NCBI GenBank assembly: GCA_024734495.1
Contig: JALMQS010000153.1
Coordinates: 7,031,294 to 7,095,293 of the forward strand
Direction: 5' to 3'
Source: Forficula auricularia
Taxonomy: Eukaryota; Arthropoda; Insecta; Dermaptera; Forficulidae
DNA: 64,000 nucleotides
Shown: positions 22,776-33,667 of the stretch, in pieces
Position numbering within the stretch: the first letter of the stretch is position 1
How the letters are laid out: each line of letters opens with the position of its first letter
The notes under the pieces: model-generated
The model's database searches: none
What the model was told of the DNA's origin: nothing
What the model saw: only the letters and a program-made list of their open reading frames with translations
Made by a program: the position numbers and the translations under genes

Positions 22776-23856
22776 TTTTATAAAAAAAAATAAAACCGAC
22801 TTCAAAAAACTTAAATGCAACAAATAAAATAATAATCATCATCATCAGCCTGTCGATATCGACAATCCACTGCTGAATTTAGGCCTGTTCCATCAAATGG
22901 AAGGGGGTTGGCATTAAGTCACCACGCTTGCCAGACGGATTGGGGACTAGGAATCAGATTATAGCCGGTCAAATATCAATGCAGGGACTCGGACTCGAAC
23001 CCGGGACTCCTGCTTAGAAGGCTAGTGTCTTTAAGCTCTCGGCTAATCCGATTCCCTAATATAAAATAATAATAACTTAAAAATAAAATAAAATCCACTA
23101 AAAGGTATAAAATAATTATCTTATTTAGTTACAACTAAACGACGAAATATTAACATGAAATTACTTTTTGAAGTCGGTGCCAAACAAACTATGCCTATAA
23201 GCGAGCGTACCCGCCAAACGTACTAAGTAAGATCCGTCGAGTGCGATTCATAAAATGTATATGTTTGGCACCGACTTCAAAAGTAATTTCATGTTAATAT
23301 TTCGTCGTTTAGTTGTAACTAAATAAGATAATTATTTTATACCTTTTAGTGGATTTTATTTTATTTTTAAGTTATTATTATTTTATTTGTTGCATTTAAG
23401 TTTTTTGAAGTCGGTTTTATTTTATTTTTTTATAAAAATTATTTTTATTTTTCTCTTTTTAGTGATGTTATTAATAGTGACTTAATATAATACCTTTTAT
23501 TTATCATAATTTCGATTATTTGCTAATAAGAATTGGAGATTTATGTTATTTCGTCGTTGATGATATCATGAGAACTTGACTAAATTAATATGGCACCATC
23601 CCTAAGATACCCCATTTCGAATAAAAAAAGAATCATCAAAATCGGTTCATAAACAAAGAAGTTAGGCCTGAACAAACCTAACAAAAAAGTCTAATACCAA
23701 TGAAAAAAAAACGGGACCAATCGGAAGCTAGACTGAACCCAGTGCAATTTTTTTTTCAAAATCGGTTCACAATTGGCGGAGATATGAGGTAACATAGACA
23801 CAAAAAAAAATCAGTCGAATAGAGAACCTCCTCCTTTTTTGAAGTCGGTTAAAAAA
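22776..23856. mobile_element. Large foldback element, copy I
   Basis: Inner arms: ACCGACTTCAAAAAACTTAAATGC at 22795 (about 390 bp including a SINE) pair with GCATTTAAGTTTTTTGAAG at 23391. A second pair, TTTTTGAAGTCGGTGCCAAAC at 23166 and GTTTGGCACCGACTTC at 23263, closes the loop. The right outer arm ends CTCCTTTTTTGAAGTCGGTT (23850). The left outer arm is missing. Three further copies lie at 30.2-31.9, 40.8-41.85 and 46.2-46.97 kb. Copies are non-coding, but see the open frame in copy IV. Confidence 0.85.
22837..23060 (-). mobile_element. SINE inserted in foldback arm, 13-bp duplication
   Basis: Perfect duplication ATAAAATAATAAT at 22824-22836 and 23061-23073. The foldback's other arm (about 23370-23385) gives the empty target. 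Minus strand: A-box-like GGATTAGCCGAGAGC near 23050, perfect B box GGTTCGAGTCC near 23000, body, and 3' tail GATGATGATGATT. The GTGGATTGTCGAT block near the tail is common in insect SINEs as I recall them. Confidence 0.9.
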
Positions 23857-24104
23857 TAAATGATCATTTTAAGAATGGCTGATTAATCTAGTTCTTTGTA
23901 GGTATTACTAAAAGTGATGAAATATGAACCTGGTATAAGCCATTGAACATCCAATGTACACATCTAATTAATAAATAATCGATATTGATTTTTATACCAC
24001 AAAGTCTATGGCAAGATATTGTGAAATTCTATTTTAAAAATTTTACATAATATCTATTATTATCAAATTAAATTAGAAAACAAAGAAAATATGTTTTATT
24101 AAAG

Positions 24105-24180
24105 ACAAAAGGATCAGCAGGGTTCGAACCCGGGATCTTCGCTTGTCTAGTTCGATGCTTTTATAAGAGCGTCTATTATT
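24105..24180 (-). mobile_element. tRNA-like SINE fragment
   Basis: Minus strand: CCCGGGTTCGAACCCTG (B box) at about 24137-24121, preceded by AGCATCGAACTAGACAAGCG. It is too short for a SINE body and lacks tRNA acceptor pairing. Confidence 0.45.
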
Positions 24181-24334
24181 ATATCAAATACGTTTTTAAT
24201 GTTTATTATCGTTCTTATTTACTGTATTATTTCAATTTCATGGTAAAATTCATTTTAGTCAAATGCAATCTATTAAAAAACTTTTATCAAGGGTGAATGA
24301 AGCTCCTGAAAAGAATGTAGAATAAAATCATTTA

Positions 24335-24615
24335 TCTAATCAATTAAATTATAGTTTAAAAAATTAAAAACGCGCTTCTGTCAGTAATGCACTAAAAAGT
24401 ACAAAATAATGTTATAAACTTTTTTATGTCCAATAACTAAGTCAAAAACCGTGGGGCTCTTTGAGAAGCATATAGCTACTTTTAATTAATTTCGACGACT
24501 CTTTTTGACTTAGTTTTTGAACATAAAAAAGTTTATTACATTATTTTGTATTTTTTAGTGCATTACTGACAAAAGAGTGTTTTTAAGTTTTTTTTAAACT
24601 ATATAATTTATTTTT
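24335..24615. repeat. Inverted-repeat MITE of about 280 bp
   Basis: GTCAGTAATGCACTAAAAAG (24379) and TACAAAATAATGT pair with ACATTATTTTGTATTTTTTA (24539) and GTGCATTACTGAC. GTTTAAAAAATTAAAAAC extends the left arm. TTATGTCCAATAACTAAGTC marks the inner edge. Confidence 0.75.
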
Positions 24616-24701
24616 TTACTTTTTAGTCTCAAAATGGGTACACTCTACCCGTACATCGCTAAACTAAAACTATATTTGACAAGAGACTAGTATATTTTTC
24701 C

Positions 24702-24861
24702 CGAGGGGTGAACCGCGACCTAAAATCGAGTACACCTACTTCCACTTCCACTTTCATTTCCAAGTAGAAGACAATAGATGACAATAGATTATCTAATGAA
24801 TTCCAAAGTAATTCCAAATAATTCCAAAGACGGTGTACACCTAATTCCAGTTCACCCCTCG
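24702..24861. mobile_element. hAT-type MITE, copy 6
   Basis: Ends CGAGGGGTGAACCGCGACC and CAGTTCACCCCTCG. 8-bp flanks ATTTTTCC and ATTTGTCC differ at one position. Confidence 0.85.
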
Positions 24862-25310
24862 ATTTGTCCCAATTGTTTCCCTTCTAGGGACCGACAGATG
24901 ATGTATACAAATTTCGGGTTTCTTTGTACTACAGGCGTCTATAATTTCCAAATTTTGCCCCCCCCCCCTTGGTTAATTCTTGTATTTTTACCATTCTGGG
25001 GATCCACAGATGATGTTTACAAATTTCGGATGAGTTCGGACAAAAGGGGGCTATACTTTCCAAATTTTGCCCCCCCCCCGGTTAATTTTTAGGATAAAAT
25101 CGATATTCTAGATCGGGTTTACAACCAACTTAGAAGTGAACCGAATATAAGGCGTGTCAAAAGAGACCACTTCATTGAATCCTTTCTTAGCCTGAACTTC
25201 ATGAGAGATATAAAAGTGTGCTCAAGTAGTTTTCATGTTGTGTACACAGAAACTAAAACTATTATTTGTAGGTAATAAAAGATTATAAACTGGTATTTCA
25301 GGGAGATCAA

Positions 25311-25476
25311 CGTGGGGTGAATCGCGATTGGAATTACGTGTACACCGTCTTTGGAATTATGTGGAATTATTTTGGAATTCATTAGATAATGCCCCTTTAT
25401 CTATTGTCTTCTACTTGGAAATGAAAGTGGAAGTGGAAGTAGGTATACACCATATTAGGTCTCGGTTCACCCCTCG
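25311..25476. mobile_element. hAT-type MITE, copy 7
   Basis: Ends CGTGGGGTGAATCGCGATT and CTCGGTTCACCCCTCG; perfect 8-bp duplication GAGATCAA. Confidence 0.9.
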
Positions 25477-25484
25477 GAGATCAA

Positions 25485-26220
25485 TATCTCTATATTAAAT
25501 TTCAAGCTATAGCTTAAGTATTTCCGGAGAAATCGTGATGAAACCAGATGAAAACTTGATTTTAGTGATTTTTCCTTGCTTCAACATTTGGTATTTTTTT
25601 TTAAATTTGCAACTAACCTTCTTATACCAAATTTCAAGTTAATTAGTTCACAAGAAATTGTGATGAATTATTTGAACGTGATTATTTATTTTTTCTTTCA
25701 CCTCTTTAAAATTTAAATATTTTAAATATTCATCTTAGAAAGAATTCATAGCTTAAAAGTAACTTACAAAAAAAATTATAGTTACCAGCCATACTAAATC
25801 CGAAAATATCATTATATCTTAAATTGAAACAGTAATTTTAGACAATATTTTCTTTGTTTTATCCCTTTAAAATTTGAATTTTTAAAACACTTTTTTTTAT
25901 GAGAATATACTTCCTAAAAGTAACTAACATGCTAAATTCCAAACTCCCGGACCAAGTAGTTTCAGAAAATGAATGAATGAATGAATCAATTAATTACAAG
26001 TGGTATTTGCATTTTATATACTATATATAACATAGTACCTTAATACCTGAAGACCCGGCTTCTCTCGGTAATTTTTTTTTAATTATTGTCTATTTAATCA
26101 ACCACATGTTTTGTATTGATTCAATCATATGAGTGCTTTTTTAAAAAAAAATCTGTTAATAATTAGTTTAAAACACCTATCAAACTATTTTTTCCTAAAA
26201 TTGAGTCCTGGTTATATTAT
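25485..26220. other. Unannotated A+T-rich stretch
   Basis: No repeat or gene recognised; a short ATGA-rich run near 25975. Confidence 0.45.
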
Positions 26221-26224
26221 AAAT

Positions 26225-26600
26225 CAGGGCTGTCCAACCCGTGGCCCGCGGGCCTCATGCGGCCCAGCACTGCAATGAGTGTATCCCAACATAAAATGAC
26301 AAACTTCCTTAAAACATTGAGATTTATATGTAGAAATATATTTATTCAATTTTTTTTTAAATAAATGTACATTTGTACAATACGTGTAGTTTTTTTAAAG
26401 AATAAAATTCACTAAAAGCAAAATTATAAGGTCAACTATATAAGATAAAAAAAAATAGTTTCAAAAATTCTTCTTCTCATATTTTCATTTTCTAAAATAT
26501 TTATCTATTTAAGTAATTTATATGCTACGACACTAACCAAGTATATAGTTATATCATTCTAGTACAAAAAGACAAGGAATTGGGTTTTTCTAGAACAATC
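26225..26600 (+). mobile_element. hAT-like terminal segment
   Basis: Begins CAGGGCTGTCCAACCCGTGG, a hAT-type TIR. The following 330 bp (ACTAAAAGC, TATGCTACGACACTAACCAA, AAGACAAGGAATTGGG) recur inverted at 31200-30985, behind an identical TIR ending at 31919. A third end lies at 29320. No transposase was found. Left and right 8-bp flanks do not match, so pairing of ends is uncertain. Confidence 0.55.
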
Positions 26601-27566
26601 TCAATTAATTGATAATTTCCTTCCTGAACTAAAACTTGTCAGGACTTGTCTTTTAGATCTTTGCATGTTCTTACATGTCAATAGATAATGGATAGGAGAT
26701 CTGACAGCAGCAAGACGCACCGAATTGTTTAAAGTGTAGTCTATAGCCTCAACGGCCTTCACTAGCACTCGCAACCAGCGCATACAGGACTCTCGTCTCG
26801 TATGTAACCCTGAGAGAGCCACGAATGGCATCAGTCAAGGTGTAGGTGTATACACAGAGGTATACGTGAAATACAGCGGGCGTGTATTCCACCCTCGCGA
26901 GTGTTGAAGCTATCAACAGCTGGCGAGTTAACAACAGCTATCTAGACAAAAACCTTATGCCATCACGAGTCCAACCTCAGTCGAATGGAGCTAAGAACTT
27001 TCGTCCCTAGGGCTTTCTCCATTCCCCATGGCACCATTAGTTTTTAACAACCTTTGGTATGGTTGCTCGAGGTTTCTCTTGCACATGTCTTTCCATGCTC
27101 CACCTCTTCAGATTCGGACTCTCTTCCCACAGTCCCAGTACGTGATCGACTGTATGTGCGGTTGGTTTACCTGATGCGATTGCAACATCGCATACACCTG
27201 ACGAATCGCTTGCAAATCGTCCAAGCCGGCTCACACCCGCTGTGAAAACAGCTTATAGGATGTGAAGATTCAGAATCTCCAGCCCAGGCACGCGAACCGG
27301 TTGTCCGTTTGGCCAATGGTTCGCCACCTCTTGTGCCAACCCAGGTTTTGCCTGTTAAATCTGGAAGGCGGCAACCTCTTCTACATGATATATAACCATG
27401 CAGATTTCGGTCTACATGATATCAACCATGCATACCACAGTCAAGTGGTACAGATTGGCATTCACTACGGTGAGAGGCGCCACACCCTTATTCTTGAGTG
27501 ACTTGTAAGTCATCAATTAAATGACAGCCTCACTTCACTTTCAGACGTGTACACCGTTGGCATACA

Positions 27567-27978
27567 CACAGCGAAGGATCGCCACTCCTAATATCTGACA
27601 GGGGTATAAATGCCAAGTAAATGACATTCAGGCCGCCGCCAGATGTGTCCGCCGGGCCGTTTTTAAATCAGGGGTGTGGCCGGTACCCTATCATGACGGA
27701 TAAATCCATTCATGACACACGAGCGGTACAATACACGTATGTACTTTCCCAACCCGCGCTGATTAGCACGCACACAGCGAAGGCTTGCTATGCCTAATGT
27801 CTGCCGGGGGTAAATCATCAAGTTAATGACAGCCCACCACCGTCAGATGTGCCCGCCGTGCCTTGTAAGTCATGGGTGCGGCCAGGTACCCTACCATGAT
27901 GGATAAAATCCATTCATGACACGTGAGCGGGTACAATACACGTACGTCCCCCGCCCACACTGATTAGCAAGCATAATG
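27567..27978 (+). repeat. Direct repeat of about 206 bp, two units
   Basis: CACAGCGAAGG starts at 27567 and 27773. Shared blocks include AATGACA, CAGATGTG, GGTACCCTA, ATCCATTCATGACAC, GTACAATACACGTA and CTGATTAGCA. Divergence is considerable. Confidence 0.8.
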
Positions 27979-28469
27979 CCAGTGCAACACCAATAAGGCT
28001 TGCAGGTTTGTCAGTTCCTGATTACGTGGACGCCGCGGTACTCCGAGCGTGGAAGCCGATGAGCTAGTCACGGAACCAATCATGGCCAGCTTTTGCAACC
28101 ATCACCATATACTGGTGATTCTCATCGGCAATTATGAATTATTTATATTGATAAGCATATTTCCAGCAGCGCCCTCAACTGCTGGTTACAGTTTAATACT
28201 GTTTACTGTTTACTGTCTTATGAAATAGTAATAATTATCATCAAAGAGTGACAGCTTAGTTATGCTTATCAATCTGCATGGCCACCATCAAACCATGCGC
28301 CGTGAGTTATACTTAAGCTAAGTATTTAATACCGTACGGTATTTTTGGTTTGCTGCTGTACCATTGATCAGCCCGGCCGCACGCACCACTCAACCAGGTC
28401 AAAGCCCGCATGGCCGGCGTATTTGGTTCAAGCCTGACGCAGTGGTTACTGCATCTGATCGGTAACATC

Positions 28470-29060
28470 TCGGCATAATGAAGCATATCCAAAGCAATTT
28501 CTGAATATACTAACAAGATAGAGTATCTCTTACTATATATATCATAGACATAAAATAGCATATCTGGGCAGGATCAAACCGAAATATACTAAAAGGATAG
28601 AAGAGATTCTATATATGACGAGATGTTTGAGTCACTATTCCAATACATGCATTCTTGCATAATTGTTTATACAATGTGATATCATCATCATTTTTAGAGT
28701 GATATATTCATAAATTTGTATATGTTCATTAACCGACAGAGTCGATGTAGTAGGATTTTTAGAAACAAACGTGTTTATGACATTTCTAGTGTAATATCAT
28801 AGCATATTATCTCTTTTGGAATTTATCAGATAAATTCAAGAGATGTAGTCACCATAGTGGGTTTTGATGCAGCAGCTGCTGCATCCTATTGACAACTCCC
28901 GGCATAACATAGCACATCTTGGCACACCAGATATACTAAAAAGATAGCCCATAAGGAAGGATCATCCATGGGACTATATATGTCTAATGACATAATATAA
29001 CATATCTAGCGCATTTTCCAGATGTACTAAAAACATAGAAATATTTCTATATATGCCGAG
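28470..29060 (+). repeat. Four-copy 75-85-bp repeat
   Basis: The pattern CATA..GCAYATC..GGCA then GATATACTAAAARGATAG occurs near 28480, 28555, 28905 and 29000. The first two and last two units are adjacent pairs and are followed by TATATATGNCGAGATG at 28611 and 29052. Confidence 0.65.
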
Positions 29061-29319
29061 ATGACAATAGTGCGTTCTTCGCCAAGGGTAACACTCTCAG
29101 TTCTCTGAAAGGTACGGATATCCAGCTAGACCACAAGGAGGTGGTGTTACTCCCAGAAGCTGCCTAGTGTAGAGATGCAGCTTCGTTGCCTTTAGCTCGC
29201 TTCTCTAACAGCTAGCCTCGCTAGCTAGATAATGAATAGACAGGAATTATTATATCTGTGACCCTTTTAAAAAAAATTATCATTCCTCATATCCTTCTTT
29301 AATCCCATTCGATTTAAAC

Positions 29320-30065
29320 CAGGGCTGTCCAACTCGTGGGCCAATGTAAAGTCATAAAATTCCTTAAAACATTGAGATTTATATGTAGATACTGGAAAAC
29401 ACAACAATTTGGCCTGATAATTTTTTCTCTCTAAAAAAGAAATCTAAAAACCTACTGTGAAGTTTTCTAAAAATAAAAGTGCTAATTTTAAATTTTGAAC
29501 TAGATTTCAAGATTTTCGAAAAAATAGTAATCATTTTGGTCTATTTTCGACTCCATTTTCATTAGGAATAAACTTTCTCATTGTATGTTCTAGAATCCAA
29601 AACAACAATTAGATACCGATCTGAAAGAAAAATTGTCTCTTTATTAGAATTTTATATTAATTATCTAGGCAGGGAAAATTATAAACAAATACTAATACAT
29701 AATATCAATTTTTGTAACTATTTAGGAAAGTATTTACAATAGTTTTTAAGGAATTTGGTGTTGGTGAAACATTTTTAAAATTATTGGATAAAAATTTGGA
29801 AAATTGAACATTAATGTGAGACCTACCAAGTATTTTTTATCCAATAAAGTATTTACATATACGAGAAGATATTGTCAACTATAAAATTTACGAAAAGTAA
29901 AATTAGAAACTGACTATGAGCTAAAAAAATAATAAAGTTCATATTTCTACATTATTAACTCTCTTTTTTGAATAAGAAATATCAATAGAATTATAATATT
30001 TTATCCGCGGTCGAGAAAATATTTTTCTTCAAATGTGGCCCTTGTAATCCAGTTGGACACCGATG
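29320..30065 (+). mobile_element. hAT-like element, internally deleted
   Basis: Left end CAGGGCTGTCCAACTCGTGG. The next block (CTTAAAACATTGAGATTTAT) matches the element at 26225, with about 35 bp of GC-rich sequence missing. The right end TCCAGTTGGACACCGATG is a degenerate complement. Non-coding. Confidence 0.5.
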
Positions 30066-30189
30066 TTAAAAATTTTAATATATATTTTGATATACATCTT
30101 TGTATTATTTTTTAGTATAACAAATTAATTTGGTTCTTTATAAAAACATTCATAAACGTTTCTATGTAATCTAAATTTTCGGGAGAAAA

Positions 30190-30670
30190 AATAATTTTTA
30201 TAAAAAATAAATAAAACCGACTTCAAAAAAATTAAATGCAACAAATAAAATAATAAAACTCAAAAATAAAATAGAAAACACTAAAAGGTATAAAATCTAA
30301 TTTAGTTACAACTAAACGACGAAATATTTACATGAAATCACTTTTTGAAGTCGGTGCTAAATATATACATTTTATGAATCAAACTCGACCGATTTTACTT
30401 AGTACGATTGGCAGGCACGGTCGCTTATATAGTTTGTTTAGCACCGACTTCAAAAAGTGATTTCATGTTAATATTTCGTCGTTTAGTTGTAAATAAATTA
30501 GATTATTATTTTATACCTTTTAGTGTATTCTATTTTATTTTTGAGTTTTATTATTTTATTTGTTGCATTTAATTTTTTTGAAGTCGGTTTATTTTTTTTT
30601 TTATAAAAATTATTTTTATTGTTCTCTTTTTAGTGGTGTTATTAATAGTGACTTAATATAAAACCTTGCA
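30190..30670. mobile_element. Large foldback element, copy II inner palindrome
   Basis: ACCGACTTCAAAAAAATTAA at 30217 pairs with TTAATTTTTTTGAAGTCGG at 30570; GAAGTCGGTGCTAAA at 30347 pairs with TTTAGCACCGACTTC at 30437. Outer arms are absent on both sides. Confidence 0.8.
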
Positions 30671-30984
30671 TATACAGTGGCGAACTAAGCTTATGCGCGG
30701 ACATAGGCATACACAAATTTGCGGACATTTAATTCTAAGAGACATTTATATATATATATGTGTGTAAATTTGAAACCAGCGTAAAGGCCATCAGCGCTAG
30801 CAGCGACCTCAACGGGCAGAGGAGAACAGAAGACACAAGATTCCTCATTCATTATATAGAGTTTATTAAATAAACATTAGAATAATATTTCTATGTAAAA
30901 TATATAATTATATAATTCATTTACTTAAAGAATAACTAAGGACTTTAAATTTTGATTCTCCTTTTTAGGTGAATATGCAAATAA
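30671..30984. other. Unannotated stretch with short GC-richer core
   Basis: CAGTGGCGAACTAAGC at 30675 could be another TIR, but no partner was found. Confidence 0.3.
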
Positions 30985-31919
30985 TCAAATAATTGTGATT
31001 GTTCTAAAAAACCCCAATTCCTTGTCTCCTTGTAATAGAATGATAACTATAGACTTGGTTAGTGTCGTAGCATATAAATTACTGAAAAATAAATATTTTA
31101 GAAAATGAAAATATGAGAAGAAGAATTTTTAAATATTCGAAACTTTATTATTATTTTATCTTACATATAGTTGAGCTTATAATTTAGCTTTTAGTGAATT
31201 TTATTAACTGACTTCAAAAAAGGAGGAGGTTCTCAATTCGACTGATTTTTTTTGTGTATGTTACCTGATATCTTCGCCAATTGTGAACCGATTTTGATGA
31301 TTTTTTTGCATTGGGTTCAGTCTAGTTTCCGATTGGTCCCGTTTTTTTTTCATTGGTATTGGACCTTTTTTGATATGTTTGTTTAGGCATAACTTCTTTG
31401 TTTATGAACCGATTTCGATGATTCTTTTTATATTGGAAAGAGGGTATCTTAGGGGTGGTCCCATATTAATTTGGTCAAGTTCTGATGATATGATCAATGA
31501 CGAATTAACGTAAATTTTCAATTCTTATGAACAAATAATCCAAATTATAATAAATAAAATCTTTTATAAAAAAATCAATCTTAAAACGCTCATTTAAAAC
31601 CCGCAAACGTTTCTAGAGAATTTATATATTTATGAATTTAATTTTTTTATCATTTTCTGATTCATTCGCCCGAAGCTTTCTCTTGCGAGATGCATGCAAG
31701 GTATTATATTAAGTCACTATTAATAACATCACTAAAATAAAATGCACTAAAAGGTATAAAATAATTATCTAATTTAGTTATAACTAAAAGACGAAATATT
31801 AAAATGAAATTAATTTTTGAAGTCGGTGCTAAACAAACTATATAACCGACCTTACCCTCCAAACATACTAAGTAAGATCCTCCGCATGCGGCCAGCGGGC
31901 CACGGGTTGGACAGCCCTG
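30985..31919 (-). mobile_element. hAT-like terminal segment, interrupted
   Basis: Minus strand begins CAGGGCTGTCCAACCCGTGG (31919) and ATGCGGAG, then is broken by a foldback copy (31205-31890) and resumes with TTCACTAAAAGCTAAATTAT (about 31195) in colinearity with 26395-26600. It forms the inverted partner of the segment at 26225. Confidence 0.55.
31205..31890 (+). mobile_element. Large foldback element, copy II outer arm
   Basis: Starts AACTGACTTCAAAAAAGGAG, GGAGGTTCTC; continues colinearly with the left arm of copy III (40803) but includes an extra block of about 200 bp (31500-31700) that is also in copy IV. Ends in the loop sequence near 31880. Confidence 0.8.
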
Positions 31920-32075
31920 ATTTAGCTTATTGACTCTGTAAAATAGTAGATAATTCAAAATATTTAGTTTTGAAGACATTTAGGGACTCTAGGAATGGTA
32001 AAAGCGAACCGGTGTATATAGTGTCAAAATGAAAATTTTAGAGTTAAAAATGCTATATATATTATATATAATACA

Positions 32076-32798
32076 TAGTGCTTGGAGCACCGAGCGATGC
32101 TCGGTAACTTTTTGTCTCTAAATAGCTTAAGTTTCAGATCTCAAGACTCTGCGACTTACCGAAGAAGAGATATGAACGATTGTTTTGCTACATGACTAAT
32201 TTACACCCACTTCCTTTATTTTAATCGGATTAAAATCTATACACGACTAAAAAGTCATGACACTTGATAAGTACCTACACCAATTTAAAAAAAATCGTTA
32301 GTGCCGTTTTTGAGAAAAAAAAAAACGAAAAATCTTTAATGTAAATGTCCACTTACGGTGTTCCGATTTCAACCAAAAGCTTGCTGTACCCCTTCTAGCC
32401 TATATTGAGCTTAAGTTTCGAATTTCGTAGCTCTGAGATTTATGGTTTATGGAAATGCAGGGGTGTAAATTCTTACCTACGTAAACATCAAATTCCGGTA
32501 CTTCGATTTTAACCATCTTGTGTTACTTCTTGTAGCCTTTAGCTAGCTTAAGTTTCAGAATTTCAAGCCTCTGCGACTTACCGAAGACGAGATATGAACT
32601 ATTAAAATATTTATTTTACAACATGACTAATTTATACCCCTTCCTTTATTTCAATCGGATTAAAAATTTGACACAATTACTTAATAACTCATGAGACTTT
32701 ATAAGTACACCAATTTTTAACGAAATCGTTAGAGCAGTTTTCAAGAACCGATTCTAAATATATATATATACAAGAATTGCTCGTTTAATATAATAAGA
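32076..32798 (-). mobile_element. Helitron-like element, copy 2
   Basis: Same family as 15933-16654. Minus strand starts A, then TCTTATTATATTAAACGAGC, and ends with hairpin CCGAGCATCGCTCGG, then TGCTCCAAGCACTA and T. Hairpin pairing is perfect here. Two internal related blocks of about 360 bp. Non-coding. Confidence 0.65.
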
Positions 32799-33074
32799 TT
32801 ATGTGTGTATATATTCGTACGGAAACACAGCTTATATCGTTTTAACACCTTACAACGATAATTAATTTCAGAAATGTCTAAATTATCAGGTTTTGTTTTT
32901 GAGCTTTCGCTTCTCATTTTAGAGAGCTGAATAAAAAATAAACAAAGATCTTCTAGTTTAATTAAATTGATAATTCTGTTTTTTTGTTTTTTCAATTCCC
33001 GACTGAGATCACGTCAAGAGGTAAGCAGAGGCAGCTCGTTATCAAAGAATGATAATACGTAAAGAAAAAAATGA

Positions 33075-33600
33075 AGACGCATCCGAAAGGACTTGAAGCA
33101 GCTCTTGGATCGTGTTACGCCTTTGATCCAACTAACGACCTCTTTGATGGGACCTTCATTTATTTCTTTTGACCTGCATCGCGCGAATGTAGATATGATT
33201 ATCGAACACAAAACAAATGGGGACAAGATTTCGATTGCACTCGAGAAAGGGTCCCGTTTGAATATCGGAGAGCTGCTTGAGCTGGTAGCGGGAGCATCGC
33301 TGGTACTCGAAGAGAAGCGGGCCCTTTGATCTACACCGCCCCCAGAATGCATTAAGGCCAGGGCACCACCAACATCAAAAGACAATCTCCACTGTTCAAC
33401 ATTCAACAAGCATTAGGCTGCTTTATTCAAACGAGCGAATCGATTTGGTTGCCCGAGCCAAGTCCAACATATTCTCACTCATTAAGGAATTAACGGCAAC
33501 ATCCACCAAAGGCGACCTCTTGAAAAAGCGGCCAAATGAGAGTGGATTTTTGCAAGGGTATCTCATCTCATACCGAGATTGGCAGAGTTGTTGATTCATA
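33075..33600 (+). pseudogene. Unknown coding-like remnant
   Basis: Two successive open frames on the plus strand look protein-coding by amino-acid make-up and lower A+T, but I do not recognise them. The first (frame of 33093-33329) ends LELVAGASLVLEEKRAL. The second, one frame over (33331-33597), contains YSNERIDLVARAKSNIF, a Lys-rich stretch and GYLISYRDWQS before its stop. A frameshift plus a stop near 33327 would join them, at about 170 residues. Possible origins are a Gag-like protein of an unrecognised retroelement or a host retro-copy. It lies between a Helitron-like element and a ribozyme-family end. Function unknown. Confidence 0.35.
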
Positions 33601-33660
33601 AAGAGAAATAAATTAGGTTGTCTTCTGCTTGGTGCAAATAAACATTTACATATATTTACC
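33570..33660 (+). mobile_element. End fragment of hammerhead foldback family
   Basis: GAGATTGGCAGAGTTGTTGA, TTCATAAAGAGAAA and TTGTCTTCTGCTTGGTGCAA match the termini of the foldback at 47.33-47.76 kb. No ribozyme core remains. Confidence 0.6.
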
Positions 33661-33667
33661 ATAAATA

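Larger units (their letters stand above)
26601..29240. other. GC-richer block of unknown origin between hAT-like ends
   Basis: About 2.6 kb with lower A+T than its surroundings. Short open frames (at most 82 codons) show no domain that I recognise. It holds a 206-bp direct repeat and a four-copy repeat, listed separately. It may be captured or host-derived sequence within a hAT-like element; the alternative is an unknown LTR-type element. Confidence 0.4.

Noticed and set aside
26601..27245. Reverse transcriptase C-terminus on the minus strand (HTVDHVLGLWEESP)
   Set aside because: A weak resemblance to the TVDHVL block of some retrotransposon tails, but no Cys pattern and no upstream motif.
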